Assembly (NCBI GenBank): GCA_016213945.1
Contig: JACQZF010000054.1
Coordinates: 1-53,923, forward strand
DNA from: Nitrospirota bacterium
GTDB lineage: Bacteria > Nitrospirota > Thermodesulfovibrionia > UBA6902
Length of the DNA stretch: 53,923 nt
Reading direction: 5' to 3'
The position numbers and the translations under genes were made by a program. Under the pieces are notes generated by a model, which worked only from the letters and a program-made list of their open reading frames with translations, had not been told where the DNA came from and searched no databases. Within the stretch, counting starts at the first letter, position 1. The number at the start of each line of letters is the position of its first letter. Positions 16,828 to 24,589 of this stretch are shown piece by piece.

Positions 16828-17510
16828 TAATAAAATATATTATGACATTTTGTGTCTGATTGCAAAAAATCCTGAATCTGATGTACCTTGCTTTACAAAT
16901 TTACACTGGGGGTTTTTACTTTAAAATTATTGAAGATAAAGGACAAATTCAAAACAAAAAGACCAGCTAACCCAAGTTCCGCAGCAAGGGACTAAAATCT
17001 GTGCGTATAAAAAAGAAACGGCTAAAAAGTTAAACAAATCAATACCCGCATTCTAAAAAACCGGATGTAGTGAAGAATTTCCCCCTTGAAGTAGCCTCAT
17101 GGATAGCGCATAATTTCAGTGTTCGCTCTGACCAAGCTCAAATAATGTGGCATACATTTCCTGTGCGTTGTTGCTGCCATCATAGGGATAGTGTTATTTG
17201 TAAAAAGCAATAATCCAAGAAAAGAATTTATCCTTGCCGGGCTCTTAATCTGTAAACTTAAGGTCCTTCCTGATACCATGATACAGTTCACCCTGATATG
17301 TTTTTGTTGCGACACCGCTTGCAGGGTATTACAATACGCCCTTATAGTTTTAAATTTGTTGCATAATGCAATCATCAGCCTTTCTGATGCAACAGCCTGT
17401 CTCTTGAAATTAAAAATCACATCTAACACCCTTGAATTTCAACTTTTTTAGGGATGCGAGCAAAAGTTAAGAATTCTCCCGGCTAAAGGGCAATTGCAAA
17501 TTGCAACAAA

Positions 17511-17538
17511 TGACACACAGAACCCCATCTGTGTGTCA
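17511..17538. promoter_or_regulatory. Perfect palindrome, candidate operator or activator site
   Basis: TGACACACAGA (17511-17521) and TCTGTGTGTCA (17528-17538) are perfect inverted copies around ACCCCA. It ends 48 bases before the -24/-12 candidate of the USP/TauE operon, a position suiting a regulator site. It is not followed by a T tract, which argues against a terminator. Confidence 0.4.
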
Positions 17539-17586
17539 ATGTGTATTACTTTATTAATTCAATGAGTTAACCTGTTTTTTACCTGC

Positions 17587-17602
17587 TGGCATAGATATTG
17601 AG
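17587..17602 (+). promoter_or_regulatory. Sigma-54-like promoter of USP/TauE operon 1
   Basis: TGGCATAGATATTGAG keeps the -24 TGGCA and the TTG of the -12 element at the correct spacing, but has GA where GC is usual. On its own it is weak. It gains support from better matches in the same position before the two related operons (30071 and 43366). The inferred start near 17613 leaves a 24-base leader with AAAGGAGG. Confidence 0.4.
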
Positions 17603-17636
17603 ATAAGAAAGTAAAACAAGTAAAGGAGGTGTAAAA

Positions 17637-17810
17637 ATGAAAAGGCTGTTAAGAAAATTAGAAAACATCTATGCAGCAGCCGCCTATGCAGAAGAAGGTG
17701 AACACGATACGGCAAGAGAAATCATGAGAGATGAAGAGCAAAAAGTTGACCGTATAACACCGACAAAAAGGCCCCGGAAAGAAATGAGAGCGCCCGGAAG
17801 AGAAAGGTAG
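17637..17810 (+). CDS. 57-residue stand-alone 'LED' helical protein
   Basis: The ATG follows AAAGGAGGTG by six bases and opens a 57-codon frame. Residues 1-34 carry the motif seen in four other proteins of this window: a basic start MKRLLRK, LENI, then AAAAYAEEGE and TAREI. The tail (35-57) is basic and probably disordered. The first half should form one or two amphipathic helices. I do not recognise a named family. It is the first gene of the USP/TauE operon and is followed 27 bases later by a USP protein that begins with the same motif. Its function is unknown; partner binding to the USP or permease is a guess. Confidence 0.75.
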   Translation: MKRLLRKLENIYAAAAYAEEGEHDTAREIMRDEEQKVDRITPTKRPRKEMRAPGRER

Positions 17811-17837
17811 AAATGTCTGATGCCTCGAGGAAATAAG

Positions 17838-18317
17838 ATGAAAAAGCTGACCAAAAAACTGGAAGACATAATGTCCGCAGCCGCTTTTGCAGAGGCAGGC
17901 GAATTTGAAACAGCAAGGGAAATCATAAAAGGAAAACGCAGGATACTGCTTGCTCTAAGAGGAGATGAATCGGACGTAAACGCTTTCAGATATGCGCTCA
18001 GCATGTGCAAGCGTATAAATGCCGGGCTCGACATCCTGTACGTCTCTGAATCCGCGGCGACTTTATTGAATAACTTCAAAAACACACTTGAAAAGGAGGG
18101 AGTCAATTATGTAATCGCTGAAAAAACAGGCTGTGTAAAAAAGGAAATCATTGATTACACAGAAAAGAGGAAGGATATACAGTTTGTAGTTATTGAATCA
18201 TCGGAAGTTCTTAATATCGACTGTAAGCAGGACGACGGGACGCTTTCTGATGCGTGGAAAAAATTGAAATGTCCGCTGGTCCTGGTTTCAAAAGGCGCAT
18301 CGCCTTCAATGGCATAA
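17838..18317 (+). CDS. 'LED' motif fused to a USP-like domain, 159 residues
   Basis: Residues 1-34 repeat the motif of the preceding small protein (MKKLTKK, LEDI, AAAFAEAGE, TAREI). From residue 37 (RRILLALRGDES) a UspA-like Rossmann fold begins, with the usual alternation and a final strand CPLVLVSKG. The glycine-rich ATP motif (GxxGxxxxxxxxxGS) of ATP-binding USPs is absent. ATG at 17838 was chosen because GAGG lies 8 bases upstream; an in-frame ATG at 17820 is less well placed. It sits between the small protein and the TauE permease, so it is probably a regulator or partner of the permease. Confidence 0.75.
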   Translation: MKKLTKKLEDIMSAAAFAEAGEFETAREIIKGKRRILLALRGDESDVNAFRYALSMCKRINAGLDILYVSESAATLLNNFKNTLEKEGVNYVIAEKTGCVKKEIIDYTEKRKDIQFVVIESSEVLNIDCKQDDGTLSDAWKKLKCPLVLVSKGASPSMA

Positions 18318-18375
18318 AAAAACAGTGGACAGTGACAACTGACACTTACATAAAATTTAAAAGGAGGAAAACAAA

Positions 18376-19659
18376 ATGGGAATCGGAAGACGTGTATTTG
18401 AATTCCTGAAAATGGCGTCCATCGAGCACGCCAAATGGGACTACGAAGTCTCAATGAGCATTTTAAAGAAAAGAAAGAAGCTGTGGATACTCGGCGTAAT
18501 GCTGCTGCCAATCATCGCAGTGGCCTTTGTCGAGGCAGGAGATATGTTAGGCAGCAAGACCGCATATGCGCCGGCATTTTATTCCACAAATATTTTTCTT
18601 ATCTCAATAGCAATAGGTTTGTGCGCAGGACTGATTACCGGATGTATCGGTGCGGGCGGCGGTTTTATTATCACACCCGCTTTGATGGCGGCAGGAGTGA
18701 AGGGCATCCTCGCGGTTGGGACCGACCTGTTCCATATCTTCGCTAAAGCGATCATGGGGACGGCCGTTCACAAGAAACTCGGCAACGTCTCGGGTAAGCT
18801 TGCAATCGCGTTCCTTGTCGGGTCCGCGGGCGGCACTTTCATCGGTGGGGCCATCAACCATGCACTTTACGATTATGACCCCAATTTAAGTGAAGCGTTT
18901 ATCAGCCTGGTTTATGCTGTGCTGTTAGGCTTTCTGGGGGTCTACGCCCTTGCGGATTTCCTGAAGGCAAGAAAATCAAAAGACACCGGCGACGCGCACG
19001 GCGGCTCAGCAGGCATGACGGATTTATCAATTAAGATCCAAAAGGTAAAAGTCCCGCCGATGATAAAGTTTGATGAAGACTATGTGCCGGGCGGCAGAAA
19101 GATCTCAGGCGTGATCGTGGCCCTCGGGGGCGTTGTAGTCGGGATCATGGCGGCAATCATGGGCGTAGGCGGAGGGTTCATTACATTCCCCATGTTCGTC
19201 TATATATTCGGCGTTTCTTCAATGACAACCGTCGGGACCGACATCCTTCAGATCATCTTCACAGCAGGTCTCGGCGCGGTAACACAGTACGCGATCTACG
19301 GCTATGTCTTCTACACACTGGCAATGGGAATGCTCCTCGGCTCGCTTATCGGCATTCAGGTGGGAGCGCTCACAACAAAGGTTGTTAAGGGCATACACAT
19401 CAGGGGATTTTACGCGGTTTCAATTCTCGCCGGTTTTATCAACAGGGCGGCAACACTGCCGAAGAAACTCGTGGAGCTTGAGGTAATAGACTGGTCCAAA
19501 CCGGTTGTTAAAGGCATCGAAACCGCCGGCAACGTCATCTTCTGGATAGTTGTCGCGGCCTTTGCAACATGGGTCATAGGCAAGTTTGTTGTAAATATCG
19601 GCAACTTGAGAGGAGAGGAAGAAAGTGTAGCTCCTGTCCTTGTAAAGGAGGAGGCATAA
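18376..19659 (+). CDS. TauE/SafE family permease, 427 residues
   Basis: A two-repeat permease with about eight to ten helices. Each half has the TauE glycine motif: GAGGGFIITPALMAAG in the first and GVGGGFITFPMFVYIFG in the second, followed by GTD. A cytoplasmic N-terminus of about 38 residues precedes the first helix, and a hydrophilic loop (about 195-240) separates the halves. TauE/SafE proteins move sulfite, sulfoacetate or related organosulfur anions; the substrate here is unknown. AAGGAGG lies 9 bases upstream. It is coupled to the next gene (one-base gap). Confidence 0.9.
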   Translation: MGIGRRVFEFLKMASIEHAKWDYEVSMSILKKRKKLWILGVMLLPIIAVAFVEAGDMLGSKTAYAPAFYSTNIFLISIAIGLCAGLITGCIGAGGGFIITPALMAAGVKGILAVGTDLFHIFAKAIMGTAVHKKLGNVSGKLAIAFLVGSAGGTFIGGAINHALYDYDPNLSEAFISLVYAVLLGFLGVYALADFLKARKSKDTGDAHGGSAGMTDLSIKIQKVKVPPMIKFDEDYVPGGRKISGVIVALGGVVVGIMAAIMGVGGGFITFPMFVYIFGVSSMTTVGTDILQIIFTAGLGAVTQYAIYGYVFYTLAMGMLLGSLIGIQVGALTTKVVKGIHIRGFYAVSILAGFINRAATLPKKLVELEVIDWSKPVVKGIETAGNVIFWIVVAAFATWVIGKFVVNIGNLRGEEESVAPVLVKEEA

Positions 19660-19660
19660 C

Positions 19661-20371
19661 ATGATAATAAGAAATAAAAAAATGTTCAGCGTCGGAGTTG
19701 TCTTTGCGATATCGTTCCTGGCCGTGCTGGCCCTGATCTTCTCGCCGGTCTTTAACGGCAAAAACGGTCTCGTGTTTTCGGATGACATGTTCAACAAACT
19801 TTCAAAAGGGTCGTCATACTTTATCCCGAAAGTGGCCAAGTCGGTTGAACCTCTCGCCGGCAAGCCTCTTGCTGTCACCATTAAACTCGAAAAGGCGGAA
19901 GATGTCGAAAACACCTCAAAGCTTTTCACAACCGCAGGCGCTAACGTCGAGGCCAACGATACAACGCTGAAGATAAACGGTGACCTCGGGGCCATCCTGC
20001 AGAGCGCGCTCGCGGATTCCGATTCGATGTATAAGAACGACGGTAAAACCGTTTCAGAAAGATACGGATATGACGAAAAAACGGTAATGAAAAACTGGTG
20101 GGCGGCATTAAATAAGATAGGCAAAGAATTGAAGAAGGAGAAGCTTATAGCCGAGGCAAAGGTAGTTGACGATGTCACTAAGAAAGCCGTCGAGCCCGGG
20201 TACAACTTCTACAAGATCGATGCCAATAAGGTCGCCGATCATGCAGGCATGATGTCAGGGCTGCTTATATTCTATGTGGCCTATACAATGTGGTGGGGCT
20301 ATGCCATATTCTACATGTTTGACGGCCTCGGCCTCAGCATGAAAAAGGCAAAGGTGAAAAAAGAGGCATAA
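19661..20371 (+). CDS. TauE-associated membrane protein with a large periplasmic domain
   Basis: The 236-residue protein has an N-terminal helix (about 9-28), about 165 extracytoplasmic residues rich in Lys, Glu and Val, and a C-terminal helix (about 205-226) containing YTMWWGYAIFY. It begins one base after the TauE stop. I do not recognise the domain. Two-helix accessory proteins also accompany the third copy of this operon (44266), although the sequences are not obviously alike. A role as a periplasmic substrate or sensing partner of the permease is inferred from position. Confidence 0.7.
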   Translation: MIIRNKKMFSVGVVFAISFLAVLALIFSPVFNGKNGLVFSDDMFNKLSKGSSYFIPKVAKSVEPLAGKPLAVTIKLEKAEDVENTSKLFTTAGANVEANDTTLKINGDLGAILQSALADSDSMYKNDGKTVSERYGYDEKTVMKNWWAALNKIGKELKKEKLIAEAKVVDDVTKKAVEPGYNFYKIDANKVADHAGMMSGLLIFYVAYTMWWGYAIFYMFDGLGLSMKKAKVKKEA

Positions 20372-20379
20372 ATACGTAT

Positions 20380-20427
20380 CAGCGATCAGTGTCAGTGATT
20401 AGACAAAAAAACTGACACTGATCGCTG
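20380..20427. repeat. 16-bp inverted repeat between accessory gene and USP
   Basis: CAGCGATCAGTGTCAG (20380-20395) and CTGACACTGATCGCTG (20412-20427) are perfect inverted copies with a 16-base A-rich loop, and an extra ACTGACACT follows. Related CAGTGACAACTGACAC text is found at about 18325-18345 in the gap before tauE. It could form an mRNA hairpin that sets relative expression in the operon. Confidence 0.55.
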
Positions 20428-20456
20428 AAAACTGACACTCCAAAAGGATTTCTCAC

Positions 20457-21314
20457 ATGGGACGGTACAGAAAAATACTCGTGGCGGTTGACGGTTCTGA
20501 GCCAAGCAGGAACGCCTTCAGGCAGGCCTGCAAGATAGTGCGCGATGACAAAAGCTGGATAACCGTCATCACCTCGGTCCCCATTTACCAGGACCAGTTT
20601 GAAGTCCTCAGCACCAGGGAAAAAGTCACCAGGACCCTCAAAGACGAAGGTCAAAAGATCCTCTCCGAAATTCAAAAAATAGCAAATGAGGAAGACATCT
20701 ATATAAGGACAAGACTTGAAGATGGGAGCCCGTTTGACACTGTCACGGACGTTGCGGACGAAGGCAATTATGATTTGATAGTAATGGGCAGGCACGGTAA
20801 AGGCCGCATTGAAAAGGCCCTTGTCGGAAGCGTCACAGCCCGTGTTATCGGCTACACCCAGCGGGACGTCCTTGTTGTTCCGGGGGACGCGTCTATCGGG
20901 TGGGGCCATATCCTTCTTCCTACAGATGGTTCAAAATACAATAAGGCCGCGACGGAGAAAGCGGTCGACCTCGCAAAGTCATATGCCGGAGATTTAAAGG
21001 TCCTTTCCGTTGTTGACGTCACGGATGAGTTTCATGCCGAAGCGCCCGGCGCAGTGGAAGAGCTTGTCAGGCAGGCAAAGAAAATCGCAAGTGATGTCAG
21101 GGAAAAGGCGGAAGCGGAAGGAATAAAAACAGAGGCATTTGTCAGGGAAGGCGAAAGCTTCAAAGTAATCACGGAACTCTCACGGGAATTCCATTCCAAT
21201 GTCATAGTCATGGGCAGTCATGGACGGACCGGGATACGGCGGCTCCTCATGGGCAGTGTCACAGAAAAGGTCATCGGTTATGCCCCCTGCCCCGTTCTCG
21301 TCGTAAAAGCATAA
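20457..21314 (+). CDS. Tandem universal stress protein, two UspA domains
   Basis: The 285-residue protein has two complete UspA domains: residues 1-142 (start RKILVAVDGSE, ATP motif GRHGKGRIEKALVGS) and 145-285 (start HILLPTDGSK, ATP motif GSHGRTGIRRLLMGS). Both keep the GxxGx9GS nucleotide motif, so it is of the ATP-binding class. Tandem USPs often bind ATP and act as stress or energy sensors, sometimes controlling transporters. It closes the TauE operon and has a near twin at 45689. Confidence 0.9.
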   Translation: MGRYRKILVAVDGSEPSRNAFRQACKIVRDDKSWITVITSVPIYQDQFEVLSTREKVTRTLKDEGQKILSEIQKIANEEDIYIRTRLEDGSPFDTVTDVADEGNYDLIVMGRHGKGRIEKALVGSVTARVIGYTQRDVLVVPGDASIGWGHILLPTDGSKYNKAATEKAVDLAKSYAGDLKVLSVVDVTDEFHAEAPGAVEELVRQAKKIASDVREKAEAEGIKTEAFVREGESFKVITELSREFHSNVIVMGSHGRTGIRRLLMGSVTEKVIGYAPCPVLVVKA

Positions 21315-21377
21315 TTTCCAATCCCGATTTAACCCGCAATATTCATGGTGAGCTCTGTTCCAATGTTTGCAACATCC

Positions 21378-21407
21378 TTCCATCCGAATTCAAAATATTG
21401 TATCCTT
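21378..21407 (+). promoter_or_regulatory. Promoter-like element conserved before the HBM kinase genes (copy 1)
   Basis: AAAATATTGTATCCTT (21392-21407) recurs almost identically at 28246 and 32545 in front of the paralogous kinase genes. TATCCT would serve as -10, with a weak -35 (TTCCAT) 17 bases upstream. This predicts a very short leader before the ATG at 21426. Confidence 0.4.
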
Positions 21408-21425
21408 ATATACCGGGGCTAATGA

Positions 21426-23135
21426 ATGAACTTTAAGATCTGGCATAAAATGATTATCGGCATCACAATCCCGTCCCTTATTGCCCTGGCAGGCGGCATA
21501 TTCACCTACGAATACATAAACGACGTCAAGCACAGGCATGGCTTTGTTGAAATAGCGGATGACCTGAAAGGGCGCGCGCTTGAGGTCAGGCGTAACGAGA
21601 AGAACTTCCTTCTTCACAAAACCGACCCCTATTACAAATATTGCCAGGACGCAATAAGCGGTTTTAATAATTCGGTGGACAGCATATCTGAGGAAATCGT
21701 TGACCAGATCGGCAAAGATGATTTCCTTCTGCTGCGCCATTCCACTCAGGCATACTCAGGCCTTATATACGCCCTTCTTAGAAATTACCAGCAGGAGACC
21801 GATGTCATTGAACGGGTAAGGGAAGAAGGCAGAAAACTGGAAACCTTTGTAGCAAGCGGCAAACACGCAAGAGAGCTTTCGATAAACTTCATTCTTGACA
21901 TGAGGCGCTGGGAAAAAAACTACATGCTGTTCCGTGACAAAGCGTCATTTGACAAACTGAACTTGTCCCTTTCTTTATTTAACAACATCATCCCTTTCTG
22001 TTTTGAATGCGCCCGATACACGGAAGCTATTCATACTCTCTTCTCGGTTTACAATGAGATCGATACCAAGGTGAATGACCTGCAGATAATCGGGACTAAA
22101 CTTGAAGAGATTACAAATAAAATAGCCAGCCGCGAAAGACAGAAGGTGAGCGACTTTTTTACTCATACACAGCGTCTGTTACTGATGGCTCTTATACTGC
22201 TCTGCACCCTGGGGCCGTTGATAGTTTACAAAACCGCAACCTATATAGTGGCGCCGATTAAAAGGCTTGCCGACATTACAAGAAAGATTTCAGAGGGAGA
22301 CATAACCCTGCGGGCGCCGATAAGAGAACATGACGAGACCTTCACTCTCGCCGTGTCCTTCAATAAAATGCTTGACCACCTGCAGCTTACGCAGGAGTCC
22401 CTTGAAAAAAGCATGGAGCTTCTCCGCGAAAAACAGGAGGAGGCGGAAAAACGTGCCTCGCTGGGCTTCCTCGTCTCAGGCGTCGCGCATGAATTAAACA
22501 ACCCTTTAAACAACATCTCCCTGACAGCAGAGACGATGAAGGAAGATATAAAAGAACTAAGCCCCGAACAAATGGCTGAATACGTTCAGGATATACTCGC
22601 GCAGTGCGAGCGCGCCCAGCAGGTCGTGGAAAACCTGCTTGACTTCGCGGGAGCGCGGAAGTCTTCCAGCAAGAACAACCTCAATATAGTCAGCGTCGTG
22701 CAGGAATCAATAAATCTCATTGCCAACCAGCTAAAGGTGAATAACATAAATCTGCGTCTTGATTTCCATGACAGCATTTTATTTATTAAAGGGAACCGCA
22801 GCAAGCTCGAAGAGGTCTTTATCAATTTAATGGTAAACGCCGTCCACGCGATGAAGGATTCAGGGACCCTGTCAATAAGCATCAAGCCGGACTCTGAAAT
22901 TAACAACGTCTTTATTGAGATCGGCGACACAGGGTGCGGAATATCCCAGAAAGACCTCAAAAATATTTTTGAACCTTTCTTTACCACCAAACCGGTCGGG
23001 GAAGGCACAGGGCTTGGTTTGTCGGTGGCCCGGAGTCTTATACTGGAGCACGAAGGCGAGATTGACGTTGACAGCACCGAAGGTGTAGGCACTACCTTTA
23101 TAATCAGGTTGCCGTTGATTGAAGGGAGCGTTTAA
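21426..23135 (+). CDS. Histidine kinase with HBM-type periplasmic sensor (paralog 1)
   Basis: Layout of the 569 residues: membrane helix 9-27; a helical periplasmic domain 28-250 with two RR-x-EKN-(F/Y) repeats (55-61, 161-166) typical of helical bimodular (HBM) sensors; helix 251-272; HAMP about 273-325; HisKA with phospho-acceptor His355 (GVAHELNNPL); and HATPase with the N box and GTGLGLSV. Cys73 and the pair Cys192-x2-Cys195 are shared with the paralog at 32570. About 60% of the sensor is identical by eye. It follows the USP/TauE operon by 111 bases and precedes a single-domain response regulator. Confidence 0.9.
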   Translation: MNFKIWHKMIIGITIPSLIALAGGIFTYEYINDVKHRHGFVEIADDLKGRALEVRRNEKNFLLHKTDPYYKYCQDAISGFNNSVDSISEEIVDQIGKDDFLLLRHSTQAYSGLIYALLRNYQQETDVIERVREEGRKLETFVASGKHARELSINFILDMRRWEKNYMLFRDKASFDKLNLSLSLFNNIIPFCFECARYTEAIHTLFSVYNEIDTKVNDLQIIGTKLEEITNKIASRERQKVSDFFTHTQRLLLMALILLCTLGPLIVYKTATYIVAPIKRLADITRKISEGDITLRAPIREHDETFTLAVSFNKMLDHLQLTQESLEKSMELLREKQEEAEKRASLGFLVSGVAHELNNPLNNISLTAETMKEDIKELSPEQMAEYVQDILAQCERAQQVVENLLDFAGARKSSSKNNLNIVSVVQESINLIANQLKVNNINLRLDFHDSILFIKGNRSKLEEVFINLMVNAVHAMKDSGTLSISIKPDSEINNVFIEIGDTGCGISQKDLKNIFEPFFTTKPVGEGTGLGLSVARSLILEHEGEIDVDSTEGVGTTFIIRLPLIEGSV

Positions 23136-23137
23136 AT

Positions 23138-23161
23138 TGTCCCCGGCCAGCGGGAATGACA
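23138..23161. repeat. Half copy of the dispersed GGAATGAC palindrome
   Basis: GTCCCCGGCCAGCGGGAATG lies between the kinase stop and its response regulator. It is a partial member of the GTCATTCC family. Confidence 0.5.
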
Positions 23162-23182
23162 AGCAGCTAAAAGGCACAAAGC

Positions 23183-23569
23183 ATGACTGATAAACTCCGT
23201 CTCATGATAGTTGACGATGAGCCGATTGTTGGCAAGAGGCTTAAACGCCTGCTGGAAAAAGAAGGCTATCGCGTTGAAACCTTTACCGATGGCTTTACGG
23301 CAATCGAAGAATTAACTAAAAAGAAGTACGACATCGTCATCACAGACCTGAAGATGGACCATGTTGACGGCATCATGATATTAGAGACCGCAAAACATAA
23401 AAATCCTGATGTGAAGGTAATCGTTATTACCGGATTCGGCAAAAAGGAAACCTCCGCTGAGGCCTTTAAAAAAGGCGCCTTCGATTTCATTATCAAACCT
23501 TTCAAGTTCGAGGAGCTTCTTCAGGTCATCAAAAAAGCCGGGATATCATTGGAGGAAGGACTTCTGTAA
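23183..23569 (+). CDS. Single-domain response regulator (CheY-like)
   Basis: The 128-residue receiver-only protein has the acidic pair in IVDDEP, phospho-acceptor Asp in VITDLKM (about residue 53), the conserved Thr in VITGFG and Lys in IIKPFK. No output domain follows. It lies 47 bases after the kinase, so it is probably phosphorylated by it. Its receiver resembles those of the nearby NtrC-type regulator (24590) and of receiver-Lon (26103), so all three may be targets of one kinase. Confidence 0.9.
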   Translation: MTDKLRLMIVDDEPIVGKRLKRLLEKEGYRVETFTDGFTAIEELTKKKYDIVITDLKMDHVDGIMILETAKHKNPDVKVIVITGFGKKETSAEAFKKGAFDFIIKPFKFEELLQVIKKAGISLEEGLL

Positions 23570-23593
23570 TTACTTCATAATCGGTGAATTGAC

Positions 23594-24073
23594 ATGGCAA
23601 CAAAAACTCCTATATCAAAAACTATTGTCGCCGGGTTGGCTGGTGGAATAACGCTGAATGTTGTAATGCTGCTGACATTCCGGTTGATCGGTTTTGGATG
23701 GAATGGCGGCGGGATACTTCTCGATCCATCTGTTCAGGGCCCGAAGCTCATCGCCGTATGGACTAAACTCGAACCCTTACCCCTGGTAGTGAATGCCCCG
23801 GCCCCGATTATCCTGGGGCTTATTTTATTCGGCATCGGCCATGCTTTCGTTTATCAATGGCTCGCGCCTTCCTGGCCGGAAGGGACCAAAGCGCGGGCAT
23901 GGCGCATGGCGGCCCTTGTATTTTTTCTCTCATTTTTATTTTGGGAATTCTTCACGCCTTTCAACCAGTTCGGCGAGCCTCTGCCGTTGATCGGATTAGA
24001 ATTGATATTCTGGGCAACGATTGCTATTGCAGAGGCCTTTGTCATCGCAGCGGTGTTTGAATGGAGAAAATGA
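23594..24073 (+). CDS. Four-helix membrane protein, unknown
   Basis: The 159-residue protein has four hydrophobic helices (about 9-30, 67-89, 101-120, 131-153) and aromatic-rich loops (FWEFFTPFNQFGEPLPLIGLE is a notable stretch). It starts 24 bases after the response regulator, so it may be in the kinase operon. I do not recognise the family. The following bases to 24306 hold no clear gene, although an open frame with a sensible C-terminus (IEELQARIEKMK, stop near 24225) but no start suggests a gene remnant. Confidence 0.6.
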   Translation: MATKTPISKTIVAGLAGGITLNVVMLLTFRLIGFGWNGGGILLDPSVQGPKLIAVWTKLEPLPLVVNAPAPIILGLILFGIGHAFVYQWLAPSWPEGTKARAWRMAALVFFLSFLFWEFFTPFNQFGEPLPLIGLELIFWATIAIAEAFVIAAVFEWRK

Positions 24074-24306
24074 AATATTACTCAGAAGAAGGCATCTAAT
24101 ATTTAATAGGCATAATAGCGAATAGCGGCACAAAGACAAAAGAGAAGGCCCAAAAACATGAATCTTCTGGGGGGAGACTGTTATCTATTGAGGAACTTCA
24201 AGCAAGAATAGAAAAAATGAAATGACATAAGAGAGTGCAGTGGCCCCCGAACTTCAAATCTGATAAGATTGACTTAGCGCTGATAGATGAAAGGAGGCGT
24301 TATACT

Positions 24307-24585
24307 ATGCAGCTTTCAGAAGATAAGGTCCCGGCATATGAGGTCGTCAAGGAAAAGATCGAGCAGATCGACAACACCATTGTGATTGCAAGGGTGTTCT
24401 TTATGTTTGACACCTTTACTTACAGGTTCCAGTTATTTAAAAAGGACAAGATGTGCATGGTGGAGCTTCCAAAGAAATTACTTGATACGGTGAAGAATGA
24501 CGGCACAGCGCCGCAGATGCAATTGGTGAACATATTAAACGCGTATGTAGAGAGCTCCGATTGCTGGAATGAACTTGTAAAGTGA
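24307..24585 (+). CDS. Hypothetical 92-residue protein
   Basis: ATG at 24307 is preceded by AAAGGAGG nine bases upstream; the in-frame ATG at 24235 lies before this site and adds an unlikely leader. The protein is compact and alpha/beta-like (VFFMFDTFTYRFQLFKKDK in the middle) with no membrane helix. No family is recognised. Its stop is five bases from the convergent NtrC-type regulator. Confidence 0.6.
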   Translation: MQLSEDKVPAYEVVKEKIEQIDNTIVIARVFFMFDTFTYRFQLFKKDKMCMVELPKKLLDTVKNDGTAPQMQLVNILNAYVESSDCWNELVK

Positions 24586-24589
24586 CCGG

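Larger units (their letters stand above)
16828..17636. other. Long gap upstream of the first USP/TauE operon
   Basis: No convincing gene is visible in these 809 bases. Two overlapping frames of 86 and 110 codons (17191-17451 plus, 17097-17429 minus) lack ribosome sites and recognisable motifs. The last 130 bases hold a long palindrome (17511-17538) and a sigma-54-like promoter (17587-17602), so the right end is a control region. No tRNA fold was seen. Confidence 0.5.

Noticed and set aside
17097..17451. Two overlapping open frames (86 codons plus, 110 codons minus) in the gap before operon 1
   Set aside because: No ribosome sites, biased Cys/Leu composition, no recognisable domain; they mirror each other as chance frames do.
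24110..24225. Open frame ending IEELQARIEKMK between the membrane protein and the 92-residue gene
   Set aside because: No start codon in frame after the preceding stop; at most a degraded 3' end.
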